64,000 nt of DNA from Gammaproteobacteria bacterium. GTDB lineage: Bacteria; Pseudomonadota; Gammaproteobacteria; Pseudomonadales; Azotimanducaceae. The position numbers and the translations under genes are program-made. Below the pieces are notes generated by a model. That model saw nothing but the letters and a program-made list of their open reading frames with translations, did no database searches and was not told the origin of the DNA. The stretch is taken from contig JAJFJZ010000010.1 of assembly GCA_021773565.1 (NCBI GenBank), forward strand, positions 62,001 to 126,000, written 5' to 3'. The first letter of the stretch is position 1. Each line of letters opens with the position of its first letter. This document shows positions 1 to 9,291 of this stretch, one piece after another.

Positions 1-391
1 GATGCTCGTTTCCCGCATATACTTTTAGTTTTCTGAACATTGCCCGCCCAAGAGGGTTGCGTGGCAACATACCTTTTACAGCCAGCTCAATGACCCGGGT
101 AGGATGCGACTCAATCATGCGTTCAAAGGATGTGCCCTTTATTCCGCCGGGATATTCACTATGCCGATAATAAATCTTGTCCGTCGTTTTTTTACCAGTT
201 ACGCGAACCTTTTCTGCATTAATAACCACAATATAATCACCGGTATCAACGTGCGGTGTAAATTCCGCCTTGTGTTTGCCGCGCAGACGATGAGCTATCT
301 CTGTAGCCATGCGGCCCAGAACCTTGTCGCTTGCATCAATAATATGCCAGTCATGCTTGACGTCCTGAGGACGTGTACTTTCGGTTTTCAT
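1..391 (-). CDS. rplM: 50S ribosomal protein L13, 3' end cut by window edge
   Basis: Large-subunit ribosomal protein L13, an early assembly protein that binds 23S rRNA. The minus-strand reading starts at the ATG at 389-391 with [20 protein letters not shown] and includes the family signature of a DWHIIDA start, a GRMAT segment and the PRNPLGR segment near the end. About 130 codons are present; the family is about 142 residues, so roughly a dozen C-terminal residues lie before position 1. rpsI (S9) would be expected next, outside the window. The nearby zapE and degS-like genes repeat the order seen in enterobacteria and pseudomonads, which supports the call. Confidence 0.97.
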   Translation of the reverse strand, partial: MKTESTRPQDVKHDWHIIDASDKVLGRMATEIAHRLRGKHKAEFTPHVDTGDYIVVINAEKVRVTGKKTTDKIYYRHSEYPGGIKGTSFERMIESHPTRVIELAVKGMLPRNPLGRAMFRKLKVYAGNEH

Positions 392-475
392 TGTATTTAT
401 TGCTTACCGGTTACATCCGGGCCCGTCTGCCAGATACATCACTGACAACTCTAGCCCATAATTTAAGGAGCGCGA

Positions 476-504
476 ATTCTAAAGGAGCAATGGTACTAAT
501 TCAA
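476..504 (-). promoter_or_regulatory. Sigma-70 promoter for rplM
   Basis: Read on the minus strand there is a TTGAAT -35 box (499-504), a 17-bp spacer and a TAGAAT -10 box (476-481). Transcription would start near 469, leaving a leader of about 80 nt before rplM. A leader of this length would leave room for the L13-mediated autoregulation known in Escherichia coli, but I did not identify a matching structure. Both boxes are close to consensus and the spacing is ideal. Confidence 0.7.
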
Positions 505-534
505 GCCTTCCTTTAAGTATCACAAAGCCGATTC

Positions 535-1713
535 TCAACGATCAGGGGAATCCTGTAGCTCATAGATTACCTCGCCCGACGCTGTTACGGGCCCCGCTGA
601 TACGTGCCCTTTGGCAAGATACTCCTCAGATTGCATCTCAAGCAGCCGGCTTCGGGTTCTTTCAAACTCAAAAGCCAGTCGTTTACCCTGGTACAAATCA
701 TCAATTGCCGCTTCGGCCGATAAAATCAGTTTTACGCCGCGATCATAAAATTCATCCACCAGGCTAATAAACCTGCGCGCCTGTTCCTCGACTTCAGGCT
801 TAAACACTGGCACATTACTGATAAGCACGGCATGAAATACCCGCGCAATTTCAATATAGTCGTTCTGGGATCGTGGTCCATCACATATCGCATAAAAATC
901 AAACCAGACCACGTCGTCTGCCTGGTAAAGCGCGTGAATAATACGGTGCTCAACCTCCAGATCAACGCCAGTTACCACTCTATCCGGTGCAAGGCTCTGC
1001 ATACTTGCCTGTAAACTGCTGTCTGCCTCGGAATCCAGCGGGTAATGGTAGATTTCTGCCCTGCTCAACACACGCAGCCGATAATCCACTTTCCCATCAA
1101 CATTAACCGTAGCGGTATGCTCGTTCAACAGCGCTATGGCGGGTTTAAATCGAGCGCTCTGAAGCCCGTTCTTATAAAGCTCATCAGGCGGTATGTTAGA
1201 GGTTGCAACCAGTGTCACGCCCCGGTTGAACAGCGCGCGCAACAATTCCCCCAGAATCATGGCATCTCCAATGTCCGATACAAAAAATTCATCAAAACAC
1301 AAAACCCGGCATTCTCTGGCCAGCTGGTCGGCCACCTGCTCCAATGGGTTGGCTTGCCCGGCAAACTTTCCCAGATCGTTATGCACGCGATACATAAAGT
1401 GATGAAAATGCATGCGCAACTTGTTTTGAAAAGGCAGACAATCGTAGAAGATGTCCATCAGGAAGGTCTTTCCCCGACCTACCCCACCCCACAAATACAA
1501 TCCGGGTTCAGGTAAAATTAGTGACACAACAAGGCGGTCTTTTACACGCTGGAGCACGCTGCGTTGCTGGCGGTTGGTACCACACAACCGTACGTACAGA
1601 TCATTCAGTCTGGCAATCACCTCGCGTTGAACCGGATCATCAACAAACCCGCTCTCACTAAGCTGCGCTGAATATCGCTGTTCCGGACTTCTCTGATCTG
1701 TACTGTGACGCAT
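535..1713 (-). CDS. zapE: Cell division protein ZapE (AFG1-like ATPase)
   Basis: AFG1/ZapE-family P-loop ATPase that acts at the division site with FtsZ in E. coli. The protein carries a Walker A motif GGVGRGKT after YLW, a Walker B-type segment LCFDEF followed by the FVSDIGDAMIL stretch, and the family segments ATSNIPPDELYK and WFDF. I chose the ATG at 1711-1713 (MRHSTDQRS), giving 392 aa, close to the usual 375; a longer reading from 1749 adds 12 hydrophobic residues unlike the family. It lies beside rplM as in E. coli and is divergent from the DegS-like gene. Confidence 0.93.
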   Translation of the reverse strand: MRHSTDQRSPEQRYSAQLSESGFVDDPVQREVIARLNDLYVRLCGTNRQQRSVLQRVKDRLVVSLILPEPGLYLWGGVGRGKTFLMDIFYDCLPFQNKLRMHFHHFMYRVHNDLGKFAGQANPLEQVADQLARECRVLCFDEFFVSDIGDAMILGELLRALFNRGVTLVATSNIPPDELYKNGLQSARFKPAIALLNEHTATVNVDGKVDYRLRVLSRAEIYHYPLDSEADSSLQASMQSLAPDRVVTGVDLEVEHRIIHALYQADDVVWFDFYAICDGPRSQNDYIEIARVFHAVLISNVPVFKPEVEEQARRFISLVDEFYDRGVKLILSAEAAIDDLYQGKRLAFEFERTRSRLLEMQSEEYLAKGHVSAGPVTASGEVIYELQDSPDR

Positions 1714-1798
1714 AATGTGCACTGTAACGAGCAGTAACAGGGGGTGCAACGCTCATGATCTTAAGGGTAGTATTTAGGGAACTCCACACACAGGTGAA

Positions 1799-2887
1799 AT
1801 GCCGGTGCAGCAAAACGTAGCCTCCAGAGCGATCAGATACCTGCTGATACCTACTATGATAGGACTCATCGTAGGCCTGGCGGCCTTGTTAGTGAATGTA
1901 TTAGACAACGCACACCCCGCGCCACCGAGTTTTGCAGACGCCGTATCCAATGCAGCCCCGGCCGTTGTTAACATCTATTCAAGCGTAATTGTCACCGAAC
2001 GTCTGCACCCCTTGTGTGAGCTGCCGCTATACAGGGATCTCTGTCAGAATGTACCGCGGACGAACCGAAGAATGCAAAGTTCTCTCGGTTCCGGGGTAGT
2101 GGTGAGCGAAGACGGGTACATACTCACCAATAACCATGTCATTAATGGCGCCAGCGAAATCCAGGTGGACTTTCCTGACAGCGCCATTAGCCTCACTGCA
2201 ATGCTGGTAGGAACTGACCCGGAAACGGATCTGGCCGTGATAAAAGTTGATGCCACAGGATTAAAGGCCATCAATATAGGCTCTTCGGATGTTATTCGAG
2301 TTGGAGATACGGTGCTCGCAATAGGCAATCCTTTTGGTATTGGCCAGACTGTGTCAATGGGTATCATTTCGGCGAAAGGCAGAACCGGGTTTACTGCCAG
2401 CCCTTATACAGATTTTCTTCAAACCGATGCCGCGATTAACCCTGGAAATTCAGGTGGTGCCCTCATCGATTCCCAGGGTCGCTTGCTTGGTATTAACTCA
2501 CTTATCTATAGTCGCACCGGGAGCTTTCAGGGCATAAGTTTCGCGATACCCGTCGAGATTGCACTGGATGTAGTAAAACAAATAGTCAGTGAAGGTGAGG
2601 TTATTCGGGGCTGGTTGGGCATAGAGGCAAGACCGGCACAGGGGAATCAGACCGGACTTGTAGTTACCAAAGTTACCCCTGGTGGTCCCGCCGAGGTCGC
2701 TGGCCTACACAGAAGTGACAGAATCGTCTCCATAAATAAACGGCCGGTAATCAGTCCAAGGGTCGTAACCCAGCAGATCGCCCTTACTGAACCAGGCACC
2801 CCTGTGAGCCTCAGCGTCATGCGAAATGGGCAAAAACTGGAACTCTGGGCAACATCAGGAATTCGCCCGAACCGTTCAACTCCCTGA
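1799..2887 (+). CDS. degS: DegS/AlgW-like periplasmic serine protease (S1C)
   Basis: HtrA-family protease anchored in the inner membrane with the protease and one PDZ domain in the periplasm; in relatives it cleaves the anti-sigma factor RseA/MucA on envelope stress. Residues 13-35 form an N-terminal membrane anchor. The catalytic triad is visible as His113 (TNNHVING), Asp144 (ETDLAVIKV) and Ser218 (NPGNSGGAL). A single PDZ domain fills roughly residues 260-355, which separates DegS/AlgW from the two-PDZ DegP/DegQ. Length 362 aa fits DegS (355). Its place next to hisD matches algW in Pseudomonas. It converges on hisD with only 15 bp between the stops. Confidence 0.92.
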   Translation: MPVQQNVASRAIRYLLIPTMIGLIVGLAALLVNVLDNAHPAPPSFADAVSNAAPAVVNIYSSVIVTERLHPLCELPLYRDLCQNVPRTNRRMQSSLGSGVVVSEDGYILTNNHVINGASEIQVDFPDSAISLTAMLVGTDPETDLAVIKVDATGLKAINIGSSDVIRVGDTVLAIGNPFGIGQTVSMGIISAKGRTGFTASPYTDFLQTDAAINPGNSGGALIDSQGRLLGINSLIYSRTGSFQGISFAIPVEIALDVVKQIVSEGEVIRGWLGIEARPAQGNQTGLVVTKVTPGGPAEVAGLHRSDRIVSINKRPVISPRVVTQQIALTEPGTPVSLSVMRNGQKLELWATSGIRPNRSTP

Positions 2888-2902
2888 CACAGATGGTTAT
2901 CT

Positions 2903-4207
2903 TCACCGGTCCCGGAGATAGTTCACTCTGAGCTTTGCCGCTTCAGCGTGGGCCTGCAAACCTTCTCCAGTTGCCAATACCTCGGAAATTTTCGCTATCG
3001 CAGCACCACCGTGTGGCGTGCATTGAATCAATGAGCTGCGTTTTTGGAAATCGTATACACCCAGCGCTGAAGAAAATCGCGCCGCACCATAGGTTGGCAG
3101 CACGTGACTGGGTCCAGCTGCATAATCCCCCAGCACTTCGCTTGAGTGTGCACCGCAAAAAATAGCGCCGGCATTGCGTACCGACTGCAACAAACGATCC
3201 GGATCTGCCACCGCCAGCTCAAGATGTTCCGGTGCAAGATCATTCGAAATCGCAAGCGCTTCATCAAGATCCCTGGTGTGAATCAGGGCGCCACGCTTAC
3301 CCAGTGATTCCCGGATGATGTCGGCACGTAACATCCGCGGCAGCTGTTGTTCCAGCAATTGATCTACACAATCCAGGTAGGCAAGATCCGGACACATTAA
3401 CAGGCTTTGGGCATCAGCTGAGTGCTCAGCCTGAGAAAACATATCCATTACCAGCCACTCTGGTTCAACCGAGCCATCGGCTATAATAAGAATTTCACTT
3501 GGTCCCGCGATCAGATCAATACCAACCACACCAAATACTGCACGCTTGGCCTCCGTCACATACGCATTTCCCGGCCCCACAATTTTGTCCACTGCAGGTA
3601 CCGATTGTGTACCGTACGCGAGTGCCGCTATGGCCTGGGCACCCCCGACAGTAAAAATTCGGTCTACACCTGCCAAATGGGCGGCAGCCAATACCAGACC
3701 GTTCATCTTGCCATCCGGGGTTGGAACTACCATAACAATTTCAGATACACCTGCGACCCGCGCTGGTATGACAGTCATTAAGACGGTTGATGGGTACGCT
3801 GCCTGGCCACCTGGCACGTATACGCCTACCCGATCAATCGCACTAACTTTTTGCCCCAGTACATTGCCAAGATCATCCGTATACGACCATGATGACTGTT
3901 TTTGATGCACGTGATAGTTCTCAATACGCTGGGCGGCTGCCTGCAAAGCTAAACGTTGCTCATCTGGCAGCGCATCAAAGGCTGCCTGTGACTGATCCGT
4001 CCCTACCTCCAGTTCGGATATTGAGCGGCACTCCAGTCGATCAAATTTATTGGTGTATTCCCTAAGCGCATCGTCACCCCGGGCTCGCACATCCACTAAT
4101 ATTTCACTTACAACACGCGAGACTCCAGCATATTGTTCCGAATCAATAATCGACAGGCTTGAAAGCTCCTCTGAAAAACTGTTAGAAGCACTGGACAATC
4201 TTCGCAC
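2903..4207 (-). CDS. hisD: Histidinol dehydrogenase
   Basis: Zinc-dependent enzyme that oxidises L-histidinol twice, with NAD, to L-histidine, the last two steps of histidine synthesis. The 434-aa length is typical. Visible family segments include [15 protein letters not shown], the GPSEILI stretch, [16 protein letters not shown] (active-site Glu/His) and GPSHVLPT near the C terminus. The start is a GTG at 4205-4207, three bases after the hisG stop, so the two genes are translationally close. In Pseudomonas hisC normally follows hisD towards algW; here hisD is followed directly by the DegS-like gene on the other strand. Confidence 0.96.
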   Translation of the reverse strand: MRRLSSASNSFSEELSSLSIIDSEQYAGVSRVVSEILVDVRARGDDALREYTNKFDRLECRSISELEVGTDQSQAAFDALPDEQRLALQAAAQRIENYHVHQKQSSWSYTDDLGNVLGQKVSAIDRVGVYVPGGQAAYPSTVLMTVIPARVAGVSEIVMVVPTPDGKMNGLVLAAAHLAGVDRIFTVGGAQAIAALAYGTQSVPAVDKIVGPGNAYVTEAKRAVFGVVGIDLIAGPSEILIIADGSVEPEWLVMDMFSQAEHSADAQSLLMCPDLAYLDCVDQLLEQQLPRMLRADIIRESLGKRGALIHTRDLDEALAISNDLAPEHLELAVADPDRLLQSVRNAGAIFCGAHSSEVLGDYAAGPSHVLPTYGAARFSSALGVYDFQKRSSLIQCTPHGGAAIAKISEVLATGEGLQAHAEAAKLRVNYLRDR

Positions 4208-4210
4208 AGC

Positions 4211-4876
4211 CTATGCGCTCCCATTCGGATCGATGCTACAAGCCGAACGCAGTTGATCCAGCAAAGGCTGGATAACATGCAATTTTAGCTTCATGGAGGC
4301 CCTGTTTACGATTACCCGCGAACTAACGTTGCAAATGGTATCCCTCACGATTAGACCATTGGCAATCATGGTATTTCCGGTATCAACGATATCCACAATC
4401 TCATCCGCCAGATTCATAAGGGGGGCTATTTCCATTGCACCGGATAGTTTGATCAGCTTTACCTGAATGCCTTTTTCGGCATAATATTTTTGCGCCGTAC
4501 GCACATACTTGGTAGCTACTCGCAAGGGTCCACCCATCCGTTTTGTGTTGATGTCGGGTTTGGACGGAGTCGCAGTCATAATTCTGCACCTGGCTATCTG
4601 CAGATCCAGTTTTTCGTAATAATCTGATCCTGCATATTCCAGCAAAGTATCTTTGCCCGTAATGCCCAGGTCTGCAGCACCCTGCTCTACATACACTGGT
4701 ACATCGCTCCCGCGCATTATAACCAGGCGAATATTTCCACATTTGCTTTCAATGAGTAGCTTGCGGCTGGTTCTTATATCCTCGACGGGAACAATGCCAA
4801 TTTTTTCAAACAGGGGCAGCAACTCAGTGAGAATACGGCCTTTGTTAACTGCAATTGTCAGTCTGGTATCCTTCAC
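4211..4876 (-). CDS. hisG: ATP phosphoribosyltransferase, short (HisG_S) form
   Basis: Catalyses the first committed step of histidine synthesis, joining ATP and PRPP. At 221 aa it is the short form, which lacks the C-terminal regulatory domain and works with the HisRS-like partner HisZ; hisZ is not in this window. Segments supporting the call are NKGRILTELLPL at the N terminus, GSDVPVYVEQGAADLGITGKD and the PRPP-binding region EIVDIVDTGNTM. The start is a GTG at 4874-4876. Only 11 bases separate it from ibaG upstream, so murA, which usually sits there, is absent. Confidence 0.95.
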   Translation of the reverse strand: MKDTRLTIAVNKGRILTELLPLFEKIGIVPVEDIRTSRKLLIESKCGNIRLVIMRGSDVPVYVEQGAADLGITGKDTLLEYAGSDYYEKLDLQIARCRIMTATPSKPDINTKRMGGPLRVATKYVRTAQKYYAEKGIQVKLIKLSGAMEIAPLMNLADEIVDIVDTGNTMIANGLIVRDTICNVSSRVIVNRASMKLKLHVIQPLLDQLRSACSIDPNGSA

Positions 4877-4887
4877 AGAGACACCGC

Positions 4888-5151
4888 CTAATCGTCAGTT
4901 GTCAGCGTAGATATCGATACTGCATGTAATTTACCGCCGGTAATCAGCTCGCTAATGCAGGCATACACACTTTGCTGTTTTTGCAGGCGTGTCATACTTG
5001 CAAATTCATTGCTCGTTACGCTTATCTGCATTCTTCCGGAATCGCCCGACAGTTCTATGCCCGCGCCCGGAAAACGACCATCGATGCGTTTTTTTATATC
5101 TTCCTGCAAAACATCCAGAACCGGGTCAGCAGGCTTGCTTGAATCATTCAC
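4888..5151 (-). CDS. ibaG: BolA-family protein IbaG
   Basis: Small BolA/IbaG protein of 87 aa; family members pair with monothiol glutaredoxins through a shared Fe-S cluster and act in iron-sulfur or acid-stress physiology. The fold is suggested by the beta-alpha-beta pattern and the conserved C-terminal GKLHAVSI segment containing the cluster-ligand histidine. The start is a GTG at 5149-5151. It sits directly upstream of hisG and directly downstream of mlaB, the standard gammaproteobacterial order minus murA. Confidence 0.88.
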   Translation of the reverse strand: MNDSSKPADPVLDVLQEDIKKRIDGRFPGAGIELSGDSGRMQISVTSNEFASMTRLQKQQSVYACISELITGGKLHAVSISTLTTDD

Positions 5152-5173
5152 TGTTGTTTAATTCTCTTTTTCT

Positions 5174-5464
5174 CTATTTTTCTATTGGGAGGGTACTACC
5201 GAGACCACTGACCTCTACAATTTTCTGCAAACCCGAAGGCAGGTTGAAAAAGGTAACTTTTTTTTCGTCTAGCTCAGCCTTGCGATACCAGCACATCATC
5301 ATTGCGACCAGAATGCTATTGGAGACCTGTAAAGCACGAAAATCGAATGCAATATCGTTATCACTTCGTTCAATAAATGCCTCGCCATCTTCCAAAAGCT
5401 GTCGGGCGTCTTCAAATCCAACCGTCTCGCAAACTTCAAAAGTATTTTTTTGTTGCGCTGTCAC
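5174..5464 (-). CDS. mlaB: MlaB, STAS-domain subunit of the Mla lipid transporter
   Basis: Cytoplasmic STAS-domain protein (96 aa) that binds the MlaF ATPase in the MlaFEDB inner-membrane complex for phospholipid transport between the two membranes. The sequence has the STAS pattern, with FDFRALQVSNSILVAMMMCW as the core helix-strand region. The start is a GTG at 5462-5464 overlapping the mlaC stop in a GTGA junction, which suggests coupled translation. Sequence similarity within this family is weak, so the call rests partly on its place after mlaFEDC. Confidence 0.88.
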   Translation of the reverse strand: MTAQQKNTFEVCETVGFEDARQLLEDGEAFIERSDNDIAFDFRALQVSNSILVAMMMCWYRKAELDEKKVTFFNLPSGLQKIVEVSGLGSTLPIEK

Positions 5465-6126
5465 CCGGAGTTCTTCTCAGTTGCCTGAACGGCTTCGCTT
5501 TCAACCAGTTTTGACCAACCTGAAATTACACCATCAAGATCATTCTTTTTTTCTTTCATCGAAGCAGAAAATTGATTCCTGAAAGTTAAACCGATATTTA
5601 GTCCATTAATTATCACATTGCGCATTTTCCACACGCCGTCTGTTGATAAGGCCATCGAATAACTCACAGGGTAAATGTTCCCCTCTTCAGAGCTTATTTC
5701 CATTTTCACGGTTGGCCGTTTCGGATTTCTTGGAGGAGCGGTATCTGGCAACACCTTCACGCCACCATCACCGAATTGCAGAAGCGCCTTGGAATAGGCC
5801 CGTACCAGCCCGCGCTTAAAAGCAGCAGAAAATTTCTCTCGCTGGTCACTGGACGCACGTTTGTAGTGCACCGCCATCACGCTACGCGAAATTGCCGGAA
5901 AATCTACAAACGGATCAAGTACTGATGTTACATCCGCAAAAAAAACAGAATCTTCCACCGTCTCCTGCGCTTTGGTTTTCTTTATCAGTTCCAACAGCTG
6001 GTCCGATGCACGTTCAACCGTCTGATGTGGTGTAAGGGATTCCTCAGCCATGAGCGAACCCGTAAGCGCAATTCCAAATAGCAACAGGACTTTTGGAAGA
6101 TTAAATAGAAAAGTATTATTAAACAT
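5461..6126 (-). CDS. mlaC: MlaC, periplasmic phospholipid-binding protein
   Basis: Soluble periplasmic carrier that shuttles phospholipid between the outer-membrane MlaA complex and MlaFEDB. The 221-aa product begins with a signal peptide (hydrophobic run around residues 8-26, likely cleavage after MAEE region) and continues with the MlaC/Ttg2 pattern, including the FVDFPAISRSVM stretch and GVWKMRNVIINGLNIG near the C terminus. It overlaps the mlaD stop by one base (TAATG). Confidence 0.94.
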   Translation of the reverse strand: MFNNTFLFNLPKVLLLFGIALTGSLMAEESLTPHQTVERASDQLLELIKKTKAQETVEDSVFFADVTSVLDPFVDFPAISRSVMAVHYKRASSDQREKFSAAFKRGLVRAYSKALLQFGDGGVKVLPDTAPPRNPKRPTVKMEISSEEGNIYPVSYSMALSTDGVWKMRNVIINGLNIGLTFRNQFSASMKEKKNDLDGVISGWSKLVESEAVQATEKNSG

Positions 6127-6584
6127 TAATTATCACCCATGCTGGTTACGAACTCCCCGATCAGGTTTTCAAGCAAAAATGCTCCCTGCGTATTGGAAAT
6201 TGTGTCGCCGGAAACCAGGAATTCCTCATCTGCACCAGGTACCAATCCAACATATTTGCCACCCAAAACACCCTCCGTCAGTATCTTGGCCCCGGTATCC
6301 AGGGAAAGTGCAGTAAGGTTGCCATCGATCTCTAAAGTTACGACGGCCTCGCCATACACAGGGTCGATTCCAATGGCTGTAACTCGACCTATGGTAACCC
6401 CGGCCATACTAACTTTTGCGCGGCTGGACAATCCCCCTACCTCGTCAAACCGGGCATGTAGAATAATCGTTTTTTCATTGCCTGTAAGAGCAACACCGCT
6501 AACCTTCACCGCCAGGAAAGCCAGGGCAAAAGCGCTGGCAAGAACAAAAGCTCCAACCGTGATCTCTATCGTTCTCATTTCCAT
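6126..6584 (-). CDS. mlaD: MlaD, MCE-domain substrate-binding subunit
   Basis: Inner-membrane anchored MCE protein; in E. coli it forms a hexameric ring that carries phospholipid between MlaE and MlaC. The 152-aa product has one N-terminal transmembrane helix (about residues 7-28) followed by a single MCE domain with the segments HARFDEVGGLSSRAKVSMAG and EGVLGGKYVGLVPG. It ends ahead of mlaC by overlap and begins one base after the mlaE stop. An alternative start is the second ATG two codons in. Confidence 0.95.
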   Translation of the reverse strand: MEMRTIEITVGAFVLASAFALAFLAVKVSGVALTGNEKTIILHARFDEVGGLSSRAKVSMAGVTIGRVTAIGIDPVYGEAVVTLEIDGNLTALSLDTGAKILTEGVLGGKYVGLVPGADEEFLVSGDTISNTQGAFLLENLIGEFVTSMGDN

Positions 6585-7364
6585 CTAAAAATCCCCATAC
6601 ATGACCAAGGTCAGAAAAAAGTCCAGCGTTAGAACCGCGACCGAACTGAAAATGACCGTACGTGTAGTAGCTGAACTTATGCCTTCAGAAGTAGGTTCTG
6701 AATCATAGCCTTGAAATACGGCTATCCAGGTAACAATTACCCCGAAAACCACCGATTTAACGGTGCCCTTACCAATATCTTCCCAGATCTCAACATTGTC
6801 CAGCATGCCGGCCCAGAATCCTACTGATTCTATCCCAAGCCAATCTACCCCCACCAGTGCGCTACTCCAGATGCCCACCGCACTGAAAATGAGCGCCAGC
6901 ATGGGCATACAAAAAAAACCGGCCCAAAGCCTGGGTGCAACTATACGCCTGAGCGGATCCACACCCATCATTTCCATACTGGATAATTGGTCGGTAGCAT
7001 TCATCAGACCAATTTCTGCAGTTATTGCTGATCCCGCACGACCTGCGAATAGAAGTGCGGTTACCACCGGACCCAGCTCGCGCAAGAGCACCATAGCGAC
7101 ACCTACCCCTACCGTAGTTTCCGCACCAAACCGGGCCAATTGAGTATAAAACTGCAGCGCCAGCACCGCCCCAATGGAAAATGCAGACAGCACGATCAGC
7201 ACCAGTGACTTTACCCCGATGACATACATCTGGGAAACAAACAGGGGAAAATCCGATCTGCGGGGCATATTGCTCAGTGCAGAAGACCACATAATAGTGG
7301 CGCTGCCAATCTGGGCAAATCGATAAAGTGCCTGCTGACCAAGAATACGTAAGAGGCGAATCAA
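6585..7364 (-). CDS. mlaE: MlaE, permease subunit of the Mla transporter
   Basis: Integral membrane permease (259 aa, about five to six membrane segments) of the MlaFEDB phospholipid ABC transporter. The family core ELGPVVTALLFAGRAGSAI with the following EIGLMNATDQLSSMEMMGVDP is intact. The start is a TTG at 7362-7364 overlapping the mlaF stop (TTGA), so translation is probably coupled to mlaF. Confidence 0.95.
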   Translation of the reverse strand: MIRLLRILGQQALYRFAQIGSATIMWSSALSNMPRRSDFPLFVSQMYVIGVKSLVLIVLSAFSIGAVLALQFYTQLARFGAETTVGVGVAMVLLRELGPVVTALLFAGRAGSAITAEIGLMNATDQLSSMEMMGVDPLRRIVAPRLWAGFFCMPMLALIFSAVGIWSSALVGVDWLGIESVGFWAGMLDNVEIWEDIGKGTVKSVVFGVIVTWIAVFQGYDSEPTSEGISSATTRTVIFSSVAVLTLDFFLTLVMYGDF

Positions 7365-8203
7365 GACGTTACTCCGAGTATGTCATTTACAAAGTCGTCG
7401 GACGGATAGTGGAAAGGAACTGGCCCATCCGGCAGCCCCTGCAAAAATTGGGAGACCTTGGCAGACCTGTTTCCAGACAGCACTTCTGGTGACCCGGACG
7501 CAACAACCCGGCCATCCGAAATAATATAAACGTAGTCTGAGATACTTAGAGATTCCTTAATATCATGGGAAACCAGCAAGCTGGTGATTGGCAGGGCATC
7601 GTTCAATGCCTTGATTAGTGAAACTACAACACCCATCGCAATGGGATCCTGTCCGGTAAATGGCTCGTCGTACATAATCAGGGCGGGATCCATGGCCAAA
7701 GCTCTGGCGAGGGCCACCCTGCGCGACATACCACCAGATAATTGTCTCGGCATCAAATCCCGAGCGCCGCGTAATCCCACGGAATTAAGTTTCATTAACA
7801 CCAGGTTTTGAATGAGTATTTCAGGTAGTTTGGTATGAACGCGAAGTGAAAAAGCCACATTTTCGAATACAGTAAGATCGGTAAATAGCGCAGATGATTG
7901 AAACAGGAGGCCAATTTTTTTTCGTAGCTCAAACAAACCTGCCCTGCTCAGAGTGGATACATTTTCACCCATGACGCGAATCTGGCCGGACTCGGGATGC
8001 AACTGACCCCCAATTAATCTCAGTAAGGTGGTCTTGCCAGTACCGCTGGGGCCCATAATTGAAGTTATCTGATTTTCAGGCACATTCATGCTCAGCCCAT
8101 TAAAGATAACGCTGTCGCCCCTGCAATAAACCAGATCTTCTATTTCTATCAGGATTGATTCGATGCTGTGTGTCTCCCGCGGAACAAAGTGTCCAAAATT
8201 CAA
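7361..8203 (-). CDS. mlaF: MlaF, ATPase subunit of the Mla transporter
   Basis: Cytoplasmic ABC ATPase that powers phospholipid transport. Walker A GPSGTGKTT is at residues 51-59, the ABC signature appears as LSGGMSRRVALARALA and Walker B as LIMYDEPFTGQDP, with the switch histidine in LLVSHD. The only usable start ahead of the domain is a TTG at 8201-8203, giving 280 aa. As first gene of mlaFEDCB it probably uses a promoter in the divergent region shared with the antiporter gene. Confidence 0.94.
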   Translation of the reverse strand: MNFGHFVPRETHSIESILIEIEDLVYCRGDSVIFNGLSMNVPENQITSIMGPSGTGKTTLLRLIGGQLHPESGQIRVMGENVSTLSRAGLFELRKKIGLLFQSSALFTDLTVFENVAFSLRVHTKLPEILIQNLVLMKLNSVGLRGARDLMPRQLSGGMSRRVALARALAMDPALIMYDEPFTGQDPIAMGVVVSLIKALNDALPITSLLVSHDIKESLSISDYVYIISDGRVVASGSPEVLSGNRSAKVSQFLQGLPDGPVPFHYPSDDFVNDILGVTS

Positions 8204-8226
8204 TTATCTAGGCTTTTCGTAATTTT

Positions 8227-8238
8227 ACCAGTACCGGT
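8227..8238. promoter_or_regulatory. Imperfect palindrome between mlaF and antiporter gene
   Basis: The sequence ACCAGTACCGGT matches its own reverse complement at 10 of 12 positions, and 12 of 14 if the flanking T and A are counted. It lies in the 115-bp divergent intergenic region, 24 bp ahead of mlaF. It could be an operator for a dimeric regulator, but no regulator can be named and a palindrome of this quality can arise by chance. Confidence 0.3.
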
Positions 8239-8318
8239 AGCAGTTGAAATCCATCTCAATACCTTCTTTAATCACTTGCACTCAAGGAAGTCTGACACAG
8301 CCTATGCTTTACTAAACT

Positions 8319-9284
8319 ATGTGGTTATACATTCTCGCTCTCGTATTGGGATTCACCAGTCTTGTCTGGAGTTCGGACCGCTTTGTTTCAGGGGCCGCCT
8401 CAACGGCCAGGAATTTTGGCGTATCGACCTTAATCATCGGCCTTACGGTTGTATCGATCGGCACCTCTGCACCCGAAATTCTGGTATCACTCACTGCCAC
8501 CCTTGAGGGCACCCCCATTATGGCCATTGGAAACGCAATTGGTTCCAACATCGCCAACATTGGACTGGTACTGGGCATTACAGCCATTGTAACACCTCTG
8601 CCATTCGCAGAATCAGTGCTCAAACAGGAATTACCCTGGTTAATTGGGGCAACCTTGCTGGCCCTGGTGGCGCTGGCTAACCTCTATCTTGGGCGCCTGG
8701 ATGGCCTGATGTTGTTAAGCGGTTTGGCACTAATTATGTACCGCCTGGCCGAAGCACAAAAAATCAGCCCGGACAACTTTACCGAATCTATTCAAAGTGA
8801 GCTCGATGAGCTGCCCGAAATGTCTACCCTTTCTGGTGTAACCAGTATGATCACAGGCTTACTCATTTTGTTAGCCAGTGCACAGTTGCTTGTGTGGTCT
8901 GCCACGGAGATAGCGGTTCTGCTGGGTGTGAGCAATCTGGTCATTGGTCTGAGCATCGTCGCAATTGGAACCAGTTTACCCGAACTTGCAGCCACAGTAA
9001 GCGCTGCTCTAAAAGGACACCCGGACATTGCAATAGGTACTGTAGTAGGTTCAAACATCCTGAATATACTTGCTGTATTAGCAGTTCCCGCGTTGGTGCA
9101 CCCCATCGTTATTAGCGAAGTGGTTCTATGGCGGGATGGCAGTATGTTACTTGCACTAACCATGCTGCTGGTATTGTTCGCTTACGGAATTAATTCCAGA
9201 AGACTTATCACACGTTTTGAGGGTGCAATACTGGTGTTATCCTGGAGTGGCTACAACTTCATTCTCTATCATTACGGCGGGTAG
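8319..9284 (+). CDS. yrbG: Calcium/sodium antiporter, CaCA family (YrbG-like)
   Basis: Integral inner-membrane cation exchanger of 321 aa with two homologous halves. Each half carries an alpha-repeat with the signature glycine/serine/proline pattern: GLTVVSIGTSAPEILVS then AIGNAIGSNIANIG in the first, GLSIVAIGTSLPELAAT then AIGTVVGSNILNIL in the second. About ten membrane segments are expected. In E. coli yrbG also lies between the mla operon and the kds/lpt genes. The start is the ATG at 8319. The kdsC reading begins just after its stop. Confidence 0.92.
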   Translation: MWLYILALVLGFTSLVWSSDRFVSGAASTARNFGVSTLIIGLTVVSIGTSAPEILVSLTATLEGTPIMAIGNAIGSNIANIGLVLGITAIVTPLPFAESVLKQELPWLIGATLLALVALANLYLGRLDGLMLLSGLALIMYRLAEAQKISPDNFTESIQSELDELPEMSTLSGVTSMITGLLILLASAQLLVWSATEIAVLLGVSNLVIGLSIVAIGTSLPELAATVSAALKGHPDIAIGTVVGSNILNILAVLAVPALVHPIVISEVVLWRDGSMLLALTMLLVLFAYGINSRRLITRFEGAILVLSWSGYNFILYHYGG

Positions 9285-9291
9285 CAATACC

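Noticed and set aside
104-445. Plus-strand frame over rplM
   Set aside because: It is antisense to a clear ribosomal protein L13 gene and has no family resemblance.
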